This document shows positions 47,392-56,842 of a DNA stretch of 59,205 bases, piece after piece. The notes below the pieces were generated by a model that was not told the DNA's origin, ran no database searches, and was given only the letters and a program-made list of their open reading frames with translations. The translations under genes and the position numbers were made by a program. Source of the stretch: Desulfosarcina sp. OttesenSCG-928-A07 (GTDB taxonomy: Bacteria; Desulfobacterota; Desulfobacteria; Desulfobacterales; Desulfosarcinaceae); contig JAJDJS010000013.1 of NCBI GenBank assembly GCA_030267325.1, positions 1 to 59,205 on the forward strand, in the 5' to 3' direction. Position 1 is the stretch's first letter. Each line of letters begins with the position of its first letter.

Positions 47392-48902
47392 ACCCCGCTT
47401 TTTCTGGTGGCTCCTGCCTGGCTGTGCTGGGAACCGGTTCGGATGTGGGGAAGAGTATCGTTGTCACTGCCCTGTGCCGGCTTTTTGCCGATCAGGGCAT
47501 CCGGGTGGCGCCGTTTAAAGCCCAGAACATGTCCAACAATTCCGGTGTCACGCCCGAAGGCCTGGAAATGGGGCGCGCCCAGATCGTTCAGGCCGAAGCT
47601 GCACGCCTTTCTCCCCATGTGGACATGAATCCTGTTCTGCTGAAACCCACCAGTGAAAAAGGCTCCCAGGTGGTGGTGCGGGGAATTGCGGCCGGAAACC
47701 AGAGCGCCATGGATTACCACCGCCGAAAGGCCGGGTTGGTGGAGGTGGTTCACCAGTCCCTTGACCGTCTGCGCCGGGACTATGATCTGGTTATTCTGGA
47801 AGGGGCCGGGTCCTGTGCCGAAGTCAACCTCATGGCCCATGACATTGTCAATTTTTCCATGGCAGAGTATGCGGATGCGCCGGTCATTCTGGTGGGTGAT
47901 ATTCACCGGGGCGGTATTTTCGGCCAGTTGATCGGTACTCTGGCCTGTCTTCCGCCTCACTTCAGAAATCGTGTGGCCGGCTTTATCATCAACCGATTCC
48001 GTGGTGATGCCCGGTTATTTGCCGACGGCGTCCGATGGATTGAAGACAAAACCGGTCTTCCGGTCTTTGGGGTTCTGCCCTGGTATGATCATATCCGCAT
48101 TGATTCCGAAGATTCCGTGGCCATTGAACGACCGGACGCCCATCTCTCGGTTGTCGGCGATGGGCCGGCCGTTGCCGTGATCCGGCTTCCCCATATTTCC
48201 AATTTCACAGACATTGATCCATTGCAGGAAATTCCGGGGCTGGGTGTGAATTTTGTGAAAATGCCGCGGGATCTGTCCGCCTTTGCCGCGGTGATCCTGC
48301 CGGGTTCAAAAAACACCCGCTTTGATCTCAACTGGCTGAAGTCCACCGGCTGGGCATCACGGCTGACCGATTACCAGGCGTCCGGCGGTTTTATAACCGG
48401 CATCTGCGGCGGGTATCAGATGCTGGGAACCACCATTCTTGATCCTGACGGTCTTGAGGGAAAACCCGGAACCAGTGAGGGGCTCGGTCTGCTGCCGGTC
48501 AAAACCCTCTTGAAGGCCCCGAAAACCACCACCCTCACGCAATTTTCATGGGAAAAAAATGATGGTGCCGGATATGAAATCCATATGGGCCAGACCACTT
48601 CCGATCCAGCCGCTCTGGTGGATGGCCGGCCCCTTCTGACGGTTCATTCCAGAAATGGGATGGCCGCCCATGACATGGACGGGTGCATCACCCATAACGG
48701 ACGGGTCATGGGGACGTATATTCACGGTTTTTTTGATTCTCCAGCCATTATTCGCCACTGGCTTTTCCATGTGGGCATCCAAGGTATCACGGTGCCGGAT
48801 ATGGGCGGTCTTGCGGCCCGATCGCACCAGTATGATGCGTTGGCCGATCATTTCCAGCGCCACGTCAATGTGGCGGCCATTGGCCAATTGGTCCATCAGT
48901 GA
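47388..48902 (+). CDS. cobQ: Cobyric acid synthase
   Basis: 504 residues. Glutamine-dependent amidation of adenosylcobyrinic acid a,c-diamide (four amidations) in cobalamin synthesis. The N-terminal P-loop synthetase has LGTGSDVGKSIVVTALCR, FKAQNMSNNSGVTPEGLEMG and GDIHRGGIFGQLIGT. The C-terminal class I amidotransferase has Cys340 in GICGGYQMLG and a His near 446 in YIHGFF. The ATG overlaps the stop of the DNA ligase gene (ATGA) after GGAAGGG. Confidence 0.95.
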   Translation: MNPAFSGGSCLAVLGTGSDVGKSIVVTALCRLFADQGIRVAPFKAQNMSNNSGVTPEGLEMGRAQIVQAEAARLSPHVDMNPVLLKPTSEKGSQVVVRGIAAGNQSAMDYHRRKAGLVEVVHQSLDRLRRDYDLVILEGAGSCAEVNLMAHDIVNFSMAEYADAPVILVGDIHRGGIFGQLIGTLACLPPHFRNRVAGFIINRFRGDARLFADGVRWIEDKTGLPVFGVLPWYDHIRIDSEDSVAIERPDAHLSVVGDGPAVAVIRLPHISNFTDIDPLQEIPGLGVNFVKMPRDLSAFAAVILPGSKNTRFDLNWLKSTGWASRLTDYQASGGFITGICGGYQMLGTTILDPDGLEGKPGTSEGLGLLPVKTLLKAPKTTTLTQFSWEKNDGAGYEIHMGQTTSDPAALVDGRPLLTVHSRNGMAAHDMDGCITHNGRVMGTYIHGFFDSPAIIRHWLFHVGIQGITVPDMGGLAARSHQYDALADHFQRHVNVAAIGQLVHQ

Positions 48903-49022
48903 AGAGAATTGTTCTTGTTTCGCTTGGAACCGTTATTTATCTTTGGTCCCTGTTCCCCACAGGAAACTCGTTTTCGCTGTTTGCTCCATCGCATGTTTTC
49001 AACCCCATGATCCGGAGACGAC

Positions 49023-52000
49023 ATGAAGTGGTTGCATCTTTCTGACCTTCACTTTGATCCTGAAAAGACCGGATGTGATACCGATGTATTACCGGAGCGC
49101 ATCAAAAAAATCGGGATAAAGGCGGATCATCTCTTTTTCACCGGTGATTTTCGGAATGGAAATCAGGATGATAGTGATTCTGTGGCCATGGCAGCCGCGG
49201 AGTCTTTGCGCCGCATTGCCGAAAGTGTCGGAATTTCCGATTTTTGCCGCATCCACATCGTCCCCGGCAACCATGATCTGACACGTGAGGGATATGGAAA
49301 AGATGAGGAAGGGGATGATGACGCGAAGGATCATAGGAAGAAGGAGGGTAAAAAGCAGGTAACAATCATTCGGAAGACATATGAGACTGCGAACGGTTGG
49401 TTTGATAAGGGTGATCTCCGCCGTCTTTTGAATCGTTTCGGTTTTTTCAAGAAAATGGTTAAAGCCTTGAACCTTACGAATGTCTGGACGGATTCCCTGC
49501 TGCCCCTGCATCCGTATGCCTGTTTTGACGATTTCAGCCTTGTTTACCTGAATACCGCCGTAACCTGCGGCGCGGATGATGATCGGGGTCGGTTGGTTAT
49601 CGGCAGCAAGACTCTGGATGCGTCTTTGGGTGGCATCAGGAAAGAAAATCCGGGAAAACCCGTCATCATATTGGCCCATCACTCATCCCAGTATTTTTCG
49701 GTCAGAGAACGCCGTGACTTTGAAAACAATTTTAGAGGTTTCTCCGAGGCGGCTTTATATCTGTGTGGCGATGAGCATACGCCCTGGAGCCGGAACACAA
49801 ACAACCTACTGGAACTTACAGCGGGCTGTCTAACCCCAAAAACAGGAACGCAAGTCGTGTTTTATACTGGAGAACTGTGCAATGGTGCATTCCTTCCTCC
49901 GCAGGCGCATCTCTGGGACAGCAACTTCTCTTCCTTGGCTGATTATCCGCATCTAAATGAACGAATCCAAAAATTAGTGATCGGCATCCGCAATCCGTTT
50001 TTCTCCATATCACGATCAGGAAAGACTGTATCCAACCTGAAAGACCGCAACACCGTCCCACTTACACCGCATTTTACAGGCCGGGAAAAGGAGTTGGAAA
50101 ATATCCGAAAATCCTTTCAGTCTGGGAAGAGAATAGCCCTTACCCAGTCTATTACCGGGCTCGGCGGTATCGGCAAAACCCAGCTTGCTCTGCAATATGC
50201 CTTTGACCATGAAAAAACGTATGAATATGTCTGGTGGATTGATGCGACAACGGAAACCGCCGTTATCGAGGGATACAAGGCTTTCCTGAAAGAAATTAAG
50301 TTCCGGATGGGCCTCAAGGCATCTCCGGAGGAATGTGTGGATTACGTCCGCAGATGGATGTCTGAAAACGATAACTATCTGTTTGTATTTGACAATGCAG
50401 ATTCATATGCGCGGGATGGAAAACCCGTTTTGCCGGATAAAATGCTGCAAGATTATTTGCCGCAAAACCTGGATGGAAACCGGCATATTCTGATTACCTC
50501 CCGCTATAAAAACTGGCGGAAAATGGCACAAGAGATCGACGTTCGTGTGTTCAGCCTGCAAGAAGCCCGTGATTTTCTCACAAGCTATACCGGACTGGCG
50601 AACGATTCATTTCAGGATAAATTGGCGGAAAAACTGGGTTATCTGCCGTTGGCGCTGGAGCAGGCAGCAGCTTATATCAACGACAAAGGAGAAAGTTATA
50701 GGGGCTATCTGGAACTTTTTTCCAGACACAATGTTGAACTTCTGAAGCCGGAGCGGTATCCCAACGAAAATGACCCCAGACGGATTGTCTACACAACCTG
50801 GAACATTTCCAGAGATCAGATAAAGAGGGAAAGTGCCCTCCAGCTTCTGGATCTGCTTTCCTTTTTTGCGCCGGACGATATTGATATCCGATGGCTTCAG
50901 AACGGCGCGAAGCATCTGCCTGAGCCCTTACGAACGGACATTCAGGAAGAGCTGGAGTGTGGGGAAGTTTTGGCGGAACTGGTGCGATATTCCCTCATCA
51001 CTCGCCGTGAGGAGCACCTCTCCCTGCATCGTCTGGTTCAGGAAGTGATCAGGGGAAGCCTCGAAACAGAAAAACGCAATGAAGCGGCGGAGTGTTGTTT
51101 ACGCATTTGCAACTCATGCATTTTTTGGGATTTCAGCACAGTTGAATCACGCCGCCAATTCAGCGAACTGCAACCTCATCTGCTGTCCGTATTGAACGCC
51201 TCGGATGACCATCTGCTGGAGACTCGTGCAATTCTTTATATGTTTCTGGGAAAAGGGGCGGAAGAACATGGGCGTTATGACACGGCGTTGGAAGAATATG
51301 AAAAAGTGCTGGCTATCAGGAAAAAAAATCTTGGCCCGGATCACCCGGACACTGCCACCGCTTATAACAATATCGCCTTTGTGTATTCCAGCAAGGGAGA
51401 GTACGGCAATGCTCTGAAAGGATTTGAAAAGGCGCTGGCGATCAGGGAAAAAGTCCTTGTGCCGAATCATCCTTCCATCGCTACCACTTATAACGATACC
51501 GCCATGGTGTATTCCCGCATGGGCGAGTACGACAAGGCGCTGGAAGGATATGAAAAAGCGCTGGCGATCAGGGAAAAAGTCCTTGGGCCGAATGATCCGA
51601 AAACCGCCCAAATTTATAACAATATCGCCGTAGTGTATTCCAGGAAGGGCGAATACGGCAAGGCACTGGGTGAACATGAAAAAGCACTGGCAATCAAGGA
51701 AAAAGTCCTTGGGCCGGATCATCCGAAAACCGCCATTACCTATAACAATATCGCCGGAGTGTATTTCCGCACGGGCGAGCACGAAAAGGCACTGGAGGAA
51801 TTTGAAAAAGCGTTGGCAATCAGAGACAAGGTCCTTGGATCGGAGCATCCGGACACCGCCATCTCCCATAACAATATCGCCATGGTGCATGACAATAAGG
51901 GCGAGTACGACAGGGCACTGGAAGGATATCAAAAAGCGCTGGTGATCAGGGAAAGAGTCCTTGGACCGGATCATTCGGGCACAGCCGTCATTTATAACGG

Positions 52001-52346
52001 TATCGCCTCTGTGTATGACAATATGGGCAAGTATGACAAGGCGATGGAATGGCATGAAAAAGCGCTGGCAATCAGGGAGAAAGTCCTTGGACCGGATCAT
52101 CCGGACACCGCTACTACTTACAATAACATCGCCGAAGTGTATTACAAAAAGGAAAAATATGGCAAGTCACTGGGATGGTATGTCTGCGCATTCCGCGTTT
52201 TTCAGACAAAGTTTGGAGATCGTCATCCAAGCACAAAAAAACTATATAAAAAAATGTGCCAAGCCTATGAGGAATCTGGAAAAACGGGAAATTTTAAAGA
52301 ATGGCTTGATGGAAAACTTGCGGAATCCGGCCGGTGTCATCAATAA
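49023..52346 (+). CDS. Metallophosphoesterase - NB-ARC (STAND) - TPR protein
   Basis: 1107 residues in three parts. Residues about 1-260: calcineurin-like phosphoesterase with metal residues Asp8/His10 (LSDLHF), Asp42 (GDF), Asn83-His84 (PGNHD), then LAHHSSQ and GDEHTPW. Residues about 345-650: STAND NTPase with P-loop GLGGIGKTQ (about 380-388), Walker B LFVFDNAD, sensor ILITSR and YLPLALEQA. Residues about 735-1075: eight 42-residue kinesin-light-chain-type TPRs. The layout (N-terminal enzyme, central switch, C-terminal repeats) is that of STAND immune proteins in which ligand binding to the repeats activates the effector. Start preceded by GGAGA. Cytoplasmic. A defence role is inference. 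Confidence 0.88.
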   Translation: MKWLHLSDLHFDPEKTGCDTDVLPERIKKIGIKADHLFFTGDFRNGNQDDSDSVAMAAAESLRRIAESVGISDFCRIHIVPGNHDLTREGYGKDEEGDDDAKDHRKKEGKKQVTIIRKTYETANGWFDKGDLRRLLNRFGFFKKMVKALNLTNVWTDSLLPLHPYACFDDFSLVYLNTAVTCGADDDRGRLVIGSKTLDASLGGIRKENPGKPVIILAHHSSQYFSVRERRDFENNFRGFSEAALYLCGDEHTPWSRNTNNLLELTAGCLTPKTGTQVVFYTGELCNGAFLPPQAHLWDSNFSSLADYPHLNERIQKLVIGIRNPFFSISRSGKTVSNLKDRNTVPLTPHFTGREKELENIRKSFQSGKRIALTQSITGLGGIGKTQLALQYAFDHEKTYEYVWWIDATTETAVIEGYKAFLKEIKFRMGLKASPEECVDYVRRWMSENDNYLFVFDNADSYARDGKPVLPDKMLQDYLPQNLDGNRHILITSRYKNWRKMAQEIDVRVFSLQEARDFLTSYTGLANDSFQDKLAEKLGYLPLALEQAAAYINDKGESYRGYLELFSRHNVELLKPERYPNENDPRRIVYTTWNISRDQIKRESALQLLDLLSFFAPDDIDIRWLQNGAKHLPEPLRTDIQEELECGEVLAELVRYSLITRREEHLSLHRLVQEVIRGSLETEKRNEAAECCLRICNSCIFWDFSTVESRRQFSELQPHLLSVLNASDDHLLETRAILYMFLGKGAEEHGRYDTALEEYEKVLAIRKKNLGPDHPDTATAYNNIAFVYSSKGEYGNALKGFEKALAIREKVLVPNHPSIATTYNDTAMVYSRMGEYDKALEGYEKALAIREKVLGPNDPKTAQIYNNIAVVYSRKGEYGKALGEHEKALAIKEKVLGPDHPKTAITYNNIAGVYFRTGEHEKALEEFEKALAIRDKVLGSEHPDTAISHNNIAMVHDNKGEYDRALEGYQKALVIRERVLGPDHSGTAVIYNGIASVYDNMGKYDKAMEWHEKALAIREKVLGPDHPDTATTYNNIAEVYYKKEKYGKSLGWYVCAFRVFQTKFGDRHPSTKKLYKKMCQAYEESGKTGNFKEWLDGKLAESGRCHQ
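51225..52222 (+). repeat. 126-base tandem repeats encoding TPRs
   Basis: Eight direct repeats on a 126-base period, the coding counterpart of the 42-residue TPR units (consensus YNNIAxVYxxKGEYxKAL, then ALAIREKVLGPDHPxT). Units 2 to 7 are the most alike at DNA level, suggesting recent expansion or gene conversion. The array could change length by recombination. Confidence 0.85.
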
Positions 52347-52445
52347 CCCGGGACTGGAATCCCCCGCCTGTCCTGTATTGGATAGCAGAAAAGGACGGGT
52401 GAACGGGAAAAGTCTGCGTAAAGCCATAAATCAAAAGGATCTGTC

Positions 52446-53096
52446 ATGAAAACCCTTGCATTCAACGGAAGCCCACGGAAAAAACACAACACCGCCACCC
52501 TTCTGGAAAAAGCCCTGGAGGGCGCGGCTGCCGCGGGCTCGCAAACAGAACTGATTCATTTGTTTGATCAGGATTTTACAGGATGTATCAGCTGTTTTTC
52601 CTGTAAACGGATAGGCGGAAAAAGCTACGGGGCCTGTGGGGTGGATGATGCCTTGACGCCTCTTTTGGAAAAAGCCGCGGCTGCGGATGTATTGATTCTG
52701 GGATCTCCCATTTATCTGGCAGCGGAAACCGCCAGATTCAGAGCTTTTCTGGAGCGCCTGATTTTTCCCTGTCTCACCTATGCCGAGGCGCCCAAAACCC
52801 TTTTTCCCAGAAAAATCCGGACTGCCATGATCTACACCATGGGCGTTCCGGCGGATCGTATCCCGCTTGTGGGGTATAACTGGCATTTTGAACGCACATG
52901 CGACCTGTTGACCCGGATTTTCGGCCACTGTGAAATGCTGTGCAGCACGGAAACCAAACAATTTGACCATCCGGAAAACTACTTCTGCCCGGCTAAAAAC
53001 ATTCCCGATCTGGAAAAAAGGCATGCGGAAGTCTTTCCCCAGGACTGCGAAAAAGCTGCTCAACTGGGAAAACGACTCGCCTTGGCCCATAACTGA
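52446..53096 (+). CDS. Flavodoxin-fold NAD(P)H-dependent reductase
   Basis: 216 residues. Flavodoxin-like FMN_red pattern: FNGSPRKKHNTATLLEKAL at the phosphate loop, CISCFSCKR (two Cys pairs, perhaps an iron-sulfur site as in iron-sulfur flavoproteins), LILGSPIYLAAETARFRAFL and LERLIFP. Probably reduces FMN or a quinone or metal using NAD(P)H. The ATG follows AAGGA. It lies 99 bases after the STAND gene and 126 before the RND gene, so operon links are unclear. Confidence 0.85.
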   Translation: MKTLAFNGSPRKKHNTATLLEKALEGAAAAGSQTELIHLFDQDFTGCISCFSCKRIGGKSYGACGVDDALTPLLEKAAAADVLILGSPIYLAAETARFRAFLERLIFPCLTYAEAPKTLFPRKIRTAMIYTMGVPADRIPLVGYNWHFERTCDLLTRIFGHCEMLCSTETKQFDHPENYFCPAKNIPDLEKRHAEVFPQDCEKAAQLGKRLALAHN

Positions 53097-53222
53097 CGCC
53101 ACACCCCGCGTCGCCCGTGTTTCAGCCTTTTGTCCGTTCTTGCTTCCTTAGAAAAAGGTGGATAGAAAACGAAAAGGAGACCGAGCTGAAAACCAACGCT
53201 GTATCTCAAAAAAGAGTTGTCC

Positions 53223-56200
53223 ATGCCCGCTTTTTTCATTGATCGTCCGATTTTTGCCTGGGTGCTCGCACTCCTTGTGATGCTCACCGGCATAATCTCC
53301 CTGTATCTTCTGCCTGTTGCCCAATATCCCACCATCGCGCCGCCGGAGCTTTCCATCCGGGCGCGGTATCCGGGCGCTTCCGCCAAAACCGTTGAAAGTT
53401 CCGTAACCCAGATCATCGAACAGCAGATCAATGGGGTGGATCATCTCAACTATATGTTTTCAGGCAGCGATGCCACGGGTCAGGCCTCCATTACCCTTTC
53501 TTTCAAACAGGGAACCGATATCAACGTGGCCCAGATGCAGGTGCAGAACAAGCTGCAGCCCGCCATGACCCTGCTTCCGGAAAATGTCCAGCGTCAGGGC
53601 CTGCGCGTCCTGAAAATCGTCCGAAACGATCTTCTCATCGTCACCTTTGTGTCCGAAGACGGCAGTATGCGCCGGGAAGACATAACAGACTATGTGGCCA
53701 GCAATGTCCAGGATATTTTGAGCCGGGTGAACGGGGTGGGGGAGGTCAACCTGTTTGGGGCCCAGTATGCCATGCGCATCTGGTGCGATCCGGCCAAACT
53801 GGAAAAGTACAAGATGACGCCGCTGGATGTCATTGATGCGGTAAAGGCCCAGAACACCCAGGTATCGGGCGGACAGACAGGAGCCCTTCCTGCGGTTTCG
53901 GGTCAGGAAATCACCATGACGGTGGATGCTCTTTCCCGCCTTGAAACCGTTGAGCAGTTTAACAATATCTTCATCCGTATCAATCCGGACGGATCGATTG
54001 TCCAAGTCAGGGATGTGGCCAGAATTGAGCTGAACGGCGAATCCATGAACGTGATCACCCGTTTCAACGGCATGCCCTGTGCCGCCATGAGCGTGCGGCT
54101 GGCGCCGGATGCCAATGCCCTTGCCACGGCAGATGCGGTCAAAGCTGAACTTGAAAATATTTCTGCTTTTTTTCCACCAGGCCTTGCCGTGCAGTATTCC
54201 TATGATGCCACGCCCTTTGTGCGCATTTCCATCCGGGAAGTCTTCAAAACCCTGGGGGAAGCCATTTTACTGGTTTTTTTCGTCATGTTTCTGTTCATTC
54301 AGAATTTCCGGGCCACCCTGATTCCCACCATTGCCATTCCTGTTGTGCTCCTCGGCACCTTCACGGTTCTGGCAGTTTTTGGGTATTCCATCAACACCCT
54401 GACCATGTTCGGCATGGTGCTGTCCATCGGCCTTCTGGTGGATGATGCCATTGTGGTGGTGGAAAATGTGGAACGGATCATGCGGGTCGAAGGTATTTCC
54501 GCCAAAGAAGCCAGCAAAAAATCCATGAAACAGATTTCCAGTGCACTGGTGGGCATTACCTTGGTGGTGGTGGCGGTATTTTTTCCCATGGCGTTTTTCG
54601 GCGGATCCATGGGGGTGATTTACCGTCAGTTTTCCATTACCCTCATCGCCTCCATGATTCTCTCCCTGCTGGTGGCCCTGATTTTGACGCCCGCCTTGTG
54701 CGCCGCTCTGCTGAGGCCCTCTCCAAATCCTGGACAAAAAGGTTTTGCCAGGGCATTTGAGCATTTTTTCGATACCGCAACAAATGGGTATGTGGCCCTT
54801 GCCGGCCGGATGATCAATAAACCGGGGCGGTATGTGCTGGCTTACGGTGTTGCCCTCGGGCTGATGGCCCTTCTTTTTTTCCAGCTTCCCAAGGGTTTTT
54901 TACCGGATGAGGACCAAGGACGGCTATCCATCCGGGTACAGCTTCCACCCGGCGCAAGCCTTGAACGCACCGCAGACGTTCTGGCCATGGTGGAACAGCA
55001 TTTTCTGGAAGATGAAAAGGATCTTGTGGAAAATATGATGATCACCGCAGGCCGGGGCATGGGGGTCAGCGGCCAGAACACCGGAACCGGCTATGTGAAC
55101 TTCATTGACTGGGACAAGCGGAAAACTCCGGAAAAAAAGCTTCCGGCCATTCGGGCACGGGCCATGGAAAAGTTTTCCAAAATCCGGGAAGCCCAGGTGA
55201 TGGTCTTTATTCCGCCGGCCGTATCCCAGTTGGGAAATTCTTCCGGGTTTGACTTCGAACTCATCGACCGCTCGGGAAAAGGCCATGCTGCATTGATTGA
55301 GGCCAGGGACATGCTCATCGAAAAGGCGATAAATCACCCGGATCTTCGCAATGTCCGGGCCAATGGCCTGGATGACGAGGAGCAGCTCAAACTGAATATC
55401 AATCATGCCAAGGCAGGGGCTTTGGGTGTGAGTGCCGAAGAAATCAACAGTACGATTTCATCCTATTGGGGAAGCACCTATATTAATGATTTTATGGACA
55501 AGGGCCGCACCAAACGGGTTTATCTTCAGGCGGATGCGCCTTTCCGCATGCAGGAAACAGACTTTCAGCACTATTATGTCCGCAACAACAAGGGCGAAAT
55601 GGTGCCTTTGTCCGCCTTTGTCTCCAGCCGTATTGTCCATGGGTCGCCGCTTTTGGAGCGCTACAACGGACTGCCGTCAGTGGAAATTCGCGGAGAAGCT
55701 GCGCCCGGCAAAAGCACGGGCCAGGCCATGGATGTGATTGAGGAGCTGGCCAGGGAGCTTCCCGAAGGATTCGGCATTTCCTGGATCGGCCTCTCCTTTC
55801 AGGAAAAAGAAGCTGGCTCCCAGGCCATTGTGCTGTATACGGTCTCGCTTTTTGTTATTTTTCTCTGCCTTGCCGCCCTGTACGAAAGCTGGTCCTTTCC
55901 CCTTGCCGTCATGCTGGTGGTGCCCCTCGGGGTTCTGGGCGTTGTGGTGGGCGCGTATCTGCGGGGCTTTGAAAACAACGTCTATTTTCAGGTGGGACTT
56001 CTCACCATCATTGGTCTTGCGGCCAGAAACGCCATTCTTATCGTGGAGTTCGCCAAGGAGCGGGTGGAACAGGGCCAGGATCTGGACAGCGCGGTGCTGC
56101 TGGCCGCCCGCCTGCGGTTTCGGCCCATCATCATGACGGCCATGGCCTTTATTCTGGGCGTTTTGCCCCTGGCCATCAGCACCGGCGCGGGTTCCGGCGC

Positions 56201-56336
56201 CCAAAACGCCGTGGGTACAGTGGTGGTGTCCGGCATGCTCACCGCCACCTTTTTGGGAATTTGCTATGCCCCGCTGTTTTTTTTCGCTGTTTACCGGATT
56301 TTTCGCAAAACGCCGCAAGTGTCTGAAAATGGTTGA
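53223..56336 (+). CDS. RND efflux pump inner-membrane protein, AcrB/HAE1 family
   Basis: 1037 residues, twelve predicted membrane helices with two large periplasmic loops. AcrB landmarks: FFIDRPIFAWVLALLVMLTG, YPTIAPPELSIRARYPGASA, and the proton-relay helix LSIGLLVDDAIVVVENVERI. Exports drugs or toxic compounds through the envelope. The expected membrane-fusion protein is not present upstream, where a flavodoxin-like gene stands, and no outer-membrane channel follows, so the partner must be elsewhere. An in-frame TTG two codons earlier is possible. Confidence 0.95.
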   Translation: MPAFFIDRPIFAWVLALLVMLTGIISLYLLPVAQYPTIAPPELSIRARYPGASAKTVESSVTQIIEQQINGVDHLNYMFSGSDATGQASITLSFKQGTDINVAQMQVQNKLQPAMTLLPENVQRQGLRVLKIVRNDLLIVTFVSEDGSMRREDITDYVASNVQDILSRVNGVGEVNLFGAQYAMRIWCDPAKLEKYKMTPLDVIDAVKAQNTQVSGGQTGALPAVSGQEITMTVDALSRLETVEQFNNIFIRINPDGSIVQVRDVARIELNGESMNVITRFNGMPCAAMSVRLAPDANALATADAVKAELENISAFFPPGLAVQYSYDATPFVRISIREVFKTLGEAILLVFFVMFLFIQNFRATLIPTIAIPVVLLGTFTVLAVFGYSINTLTMFGMVLSIGLLVDDAIVVVENVERIMRVEGISAKEASKKSMKQISSALVGITLVVVAVFFPMAFFGGSMGVIYRQFSITLIASMILSLLVALILTPALCAALLRPSPNPGQKGFARAFEHFFDTATNGYVALAGRMINKPGRYVLAYGVALGLMALLFFQLPKGFLPDEDQGRLSIRVQLPPGASLERTADVLAMVEQHFLEDEKDLVENMMITAGRGMGVSGQNTGTGYVNFIDWDKRKTPEKKLPAIRARAMEKFSKIREAQVMVFIPPAVSQLGNSSGFDFELIDRSGKGHAALIEARDMLIEKAINHPDLRNVRANGLDDEEQLKLNINHAKAGALGVSAEEINSTISSYWGSTYINDFMDKGRTKRVYLQADAPFRMQETDFQHYYVRNNKGEMVPLSAFVSSRIVHGSPLLERYNGLPSVEIRGEAAPGKSTGQAMDVIEELARELPEGFGISWIGLSFQEKEAGSQAIVLYTVSLFVIFLCLAALYESWSFPLAVMLVVPLGVLGVVVGAYLRGFENNVYFQVGLLTIIGLAARNAILIVEFAKERVEQGQDLDSAVLLAARLRFRPIIMTAMAFILGVLPLAISTGAGSGAQNAVGTVVVSGMLTATFLGICYAPLFFFAVYRIFRKTPQVSENG

Positions 56337-56350
56337 GGGTGGTATCTGTA

Positions 56351-56461
56351 TCAGGGACTTGGTATTTGCGGAATATCCGTCAAAATGGAAACTCCCACCT
56401 CCCTATCCGCACCTTCTTCTCCCGTGTCTTTCACCTTGAAAAAAGAAATACCGCCAATCAT
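56351..56461 (-). pseudogene. Small leftward ORF, 36 aa, possibly part of a decayed gene
   Basis: The ATG overlaps the stop of the preceding leftward frame (TGATG). 36 codons: MIGGISFFKVKDTGEEGADR and a short tail. It may be a real tiny gene or the last piece of a broken one together with 56461-56649 and 56654-56815. No family recognised. Confidence 0.25.
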
Positions 56462-56649
56462 CAGGCTGGCATCTGATCGTTTTTTCCATGGCCACCCGTT
56501 GGAAAATCCGGGTATTTGAAATCCAGACCCAATTTTACTGCGACTGTTTCCACAATCATGCACTGTTTTGGGGTTTTGTCCGGGTTTTCGTTAGGAATAA
56601 CCGACGTTGGTACAGCGGATGGGGCTTTGGCGGATATGCCTTGGCACAC
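56461..56649 (-). pseudogene. Leftward ORF with coding-like composition, 62 aa
   Basis: Reads VIPNENPDKTPKQCMIVETV and AVKLGLDFKYPDFPTGGHGK with good codon usage but no ribosome site. It continues, in another frame, the small ORF at 56654-56815. Three short frames in a row on the same strand suggest an ancestral gene of about 150 codons broken by frameshifts, or three tiny genes. Confidence 0.3.
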
Positions 56650-56653
56650 GAAT

Positions 56654-56815
56654 TCAGCTGGCTTGCAGGTCTGGCCTTATTTTTTTGCGGCGAATCACCT
56701 TGATAACAGCAGGAAGGGGTTTTTCAGCACTGGCGAAAGCGTTCGTTTCCTTGCCGGACTGATTAAAGAGTTGCATAAGTTTGGCTTCGATCTGTTTACG
56801 TTTTTTTTCGTCCAT
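56654..56815 (-). CDS. Small Lys-rich leftward ORF, 53 aa
   Basis: ATG at 56815; 53 codons starting MDEKKRKQIEAKLMQLFNQS and ending VIKVIRRKKIRPDLQAS. Helical, strongly basic, with coding-like codon use. Possibly the 5' part of a frameshifted gene continuing to 56351. The ribosome site (GAGAAG) is weak. Confidence 0.35.
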   Translation of the reverse strand: MDEKKRKQIEAKLMQLFNQSGKETNAFASAEKPLPAVIKVIRRKKIRPDLQAS

Positions 56816-56842
56816 TCCACTTCTCAGTTGATAGGGTATTGA

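Noticed and set aside
51225..52222. Long direct repeats as a mobile or CRISPR-like array
   Set aside because: Period of 126 bases equals 42 codons of a TPR; it is protein-coding repetition.
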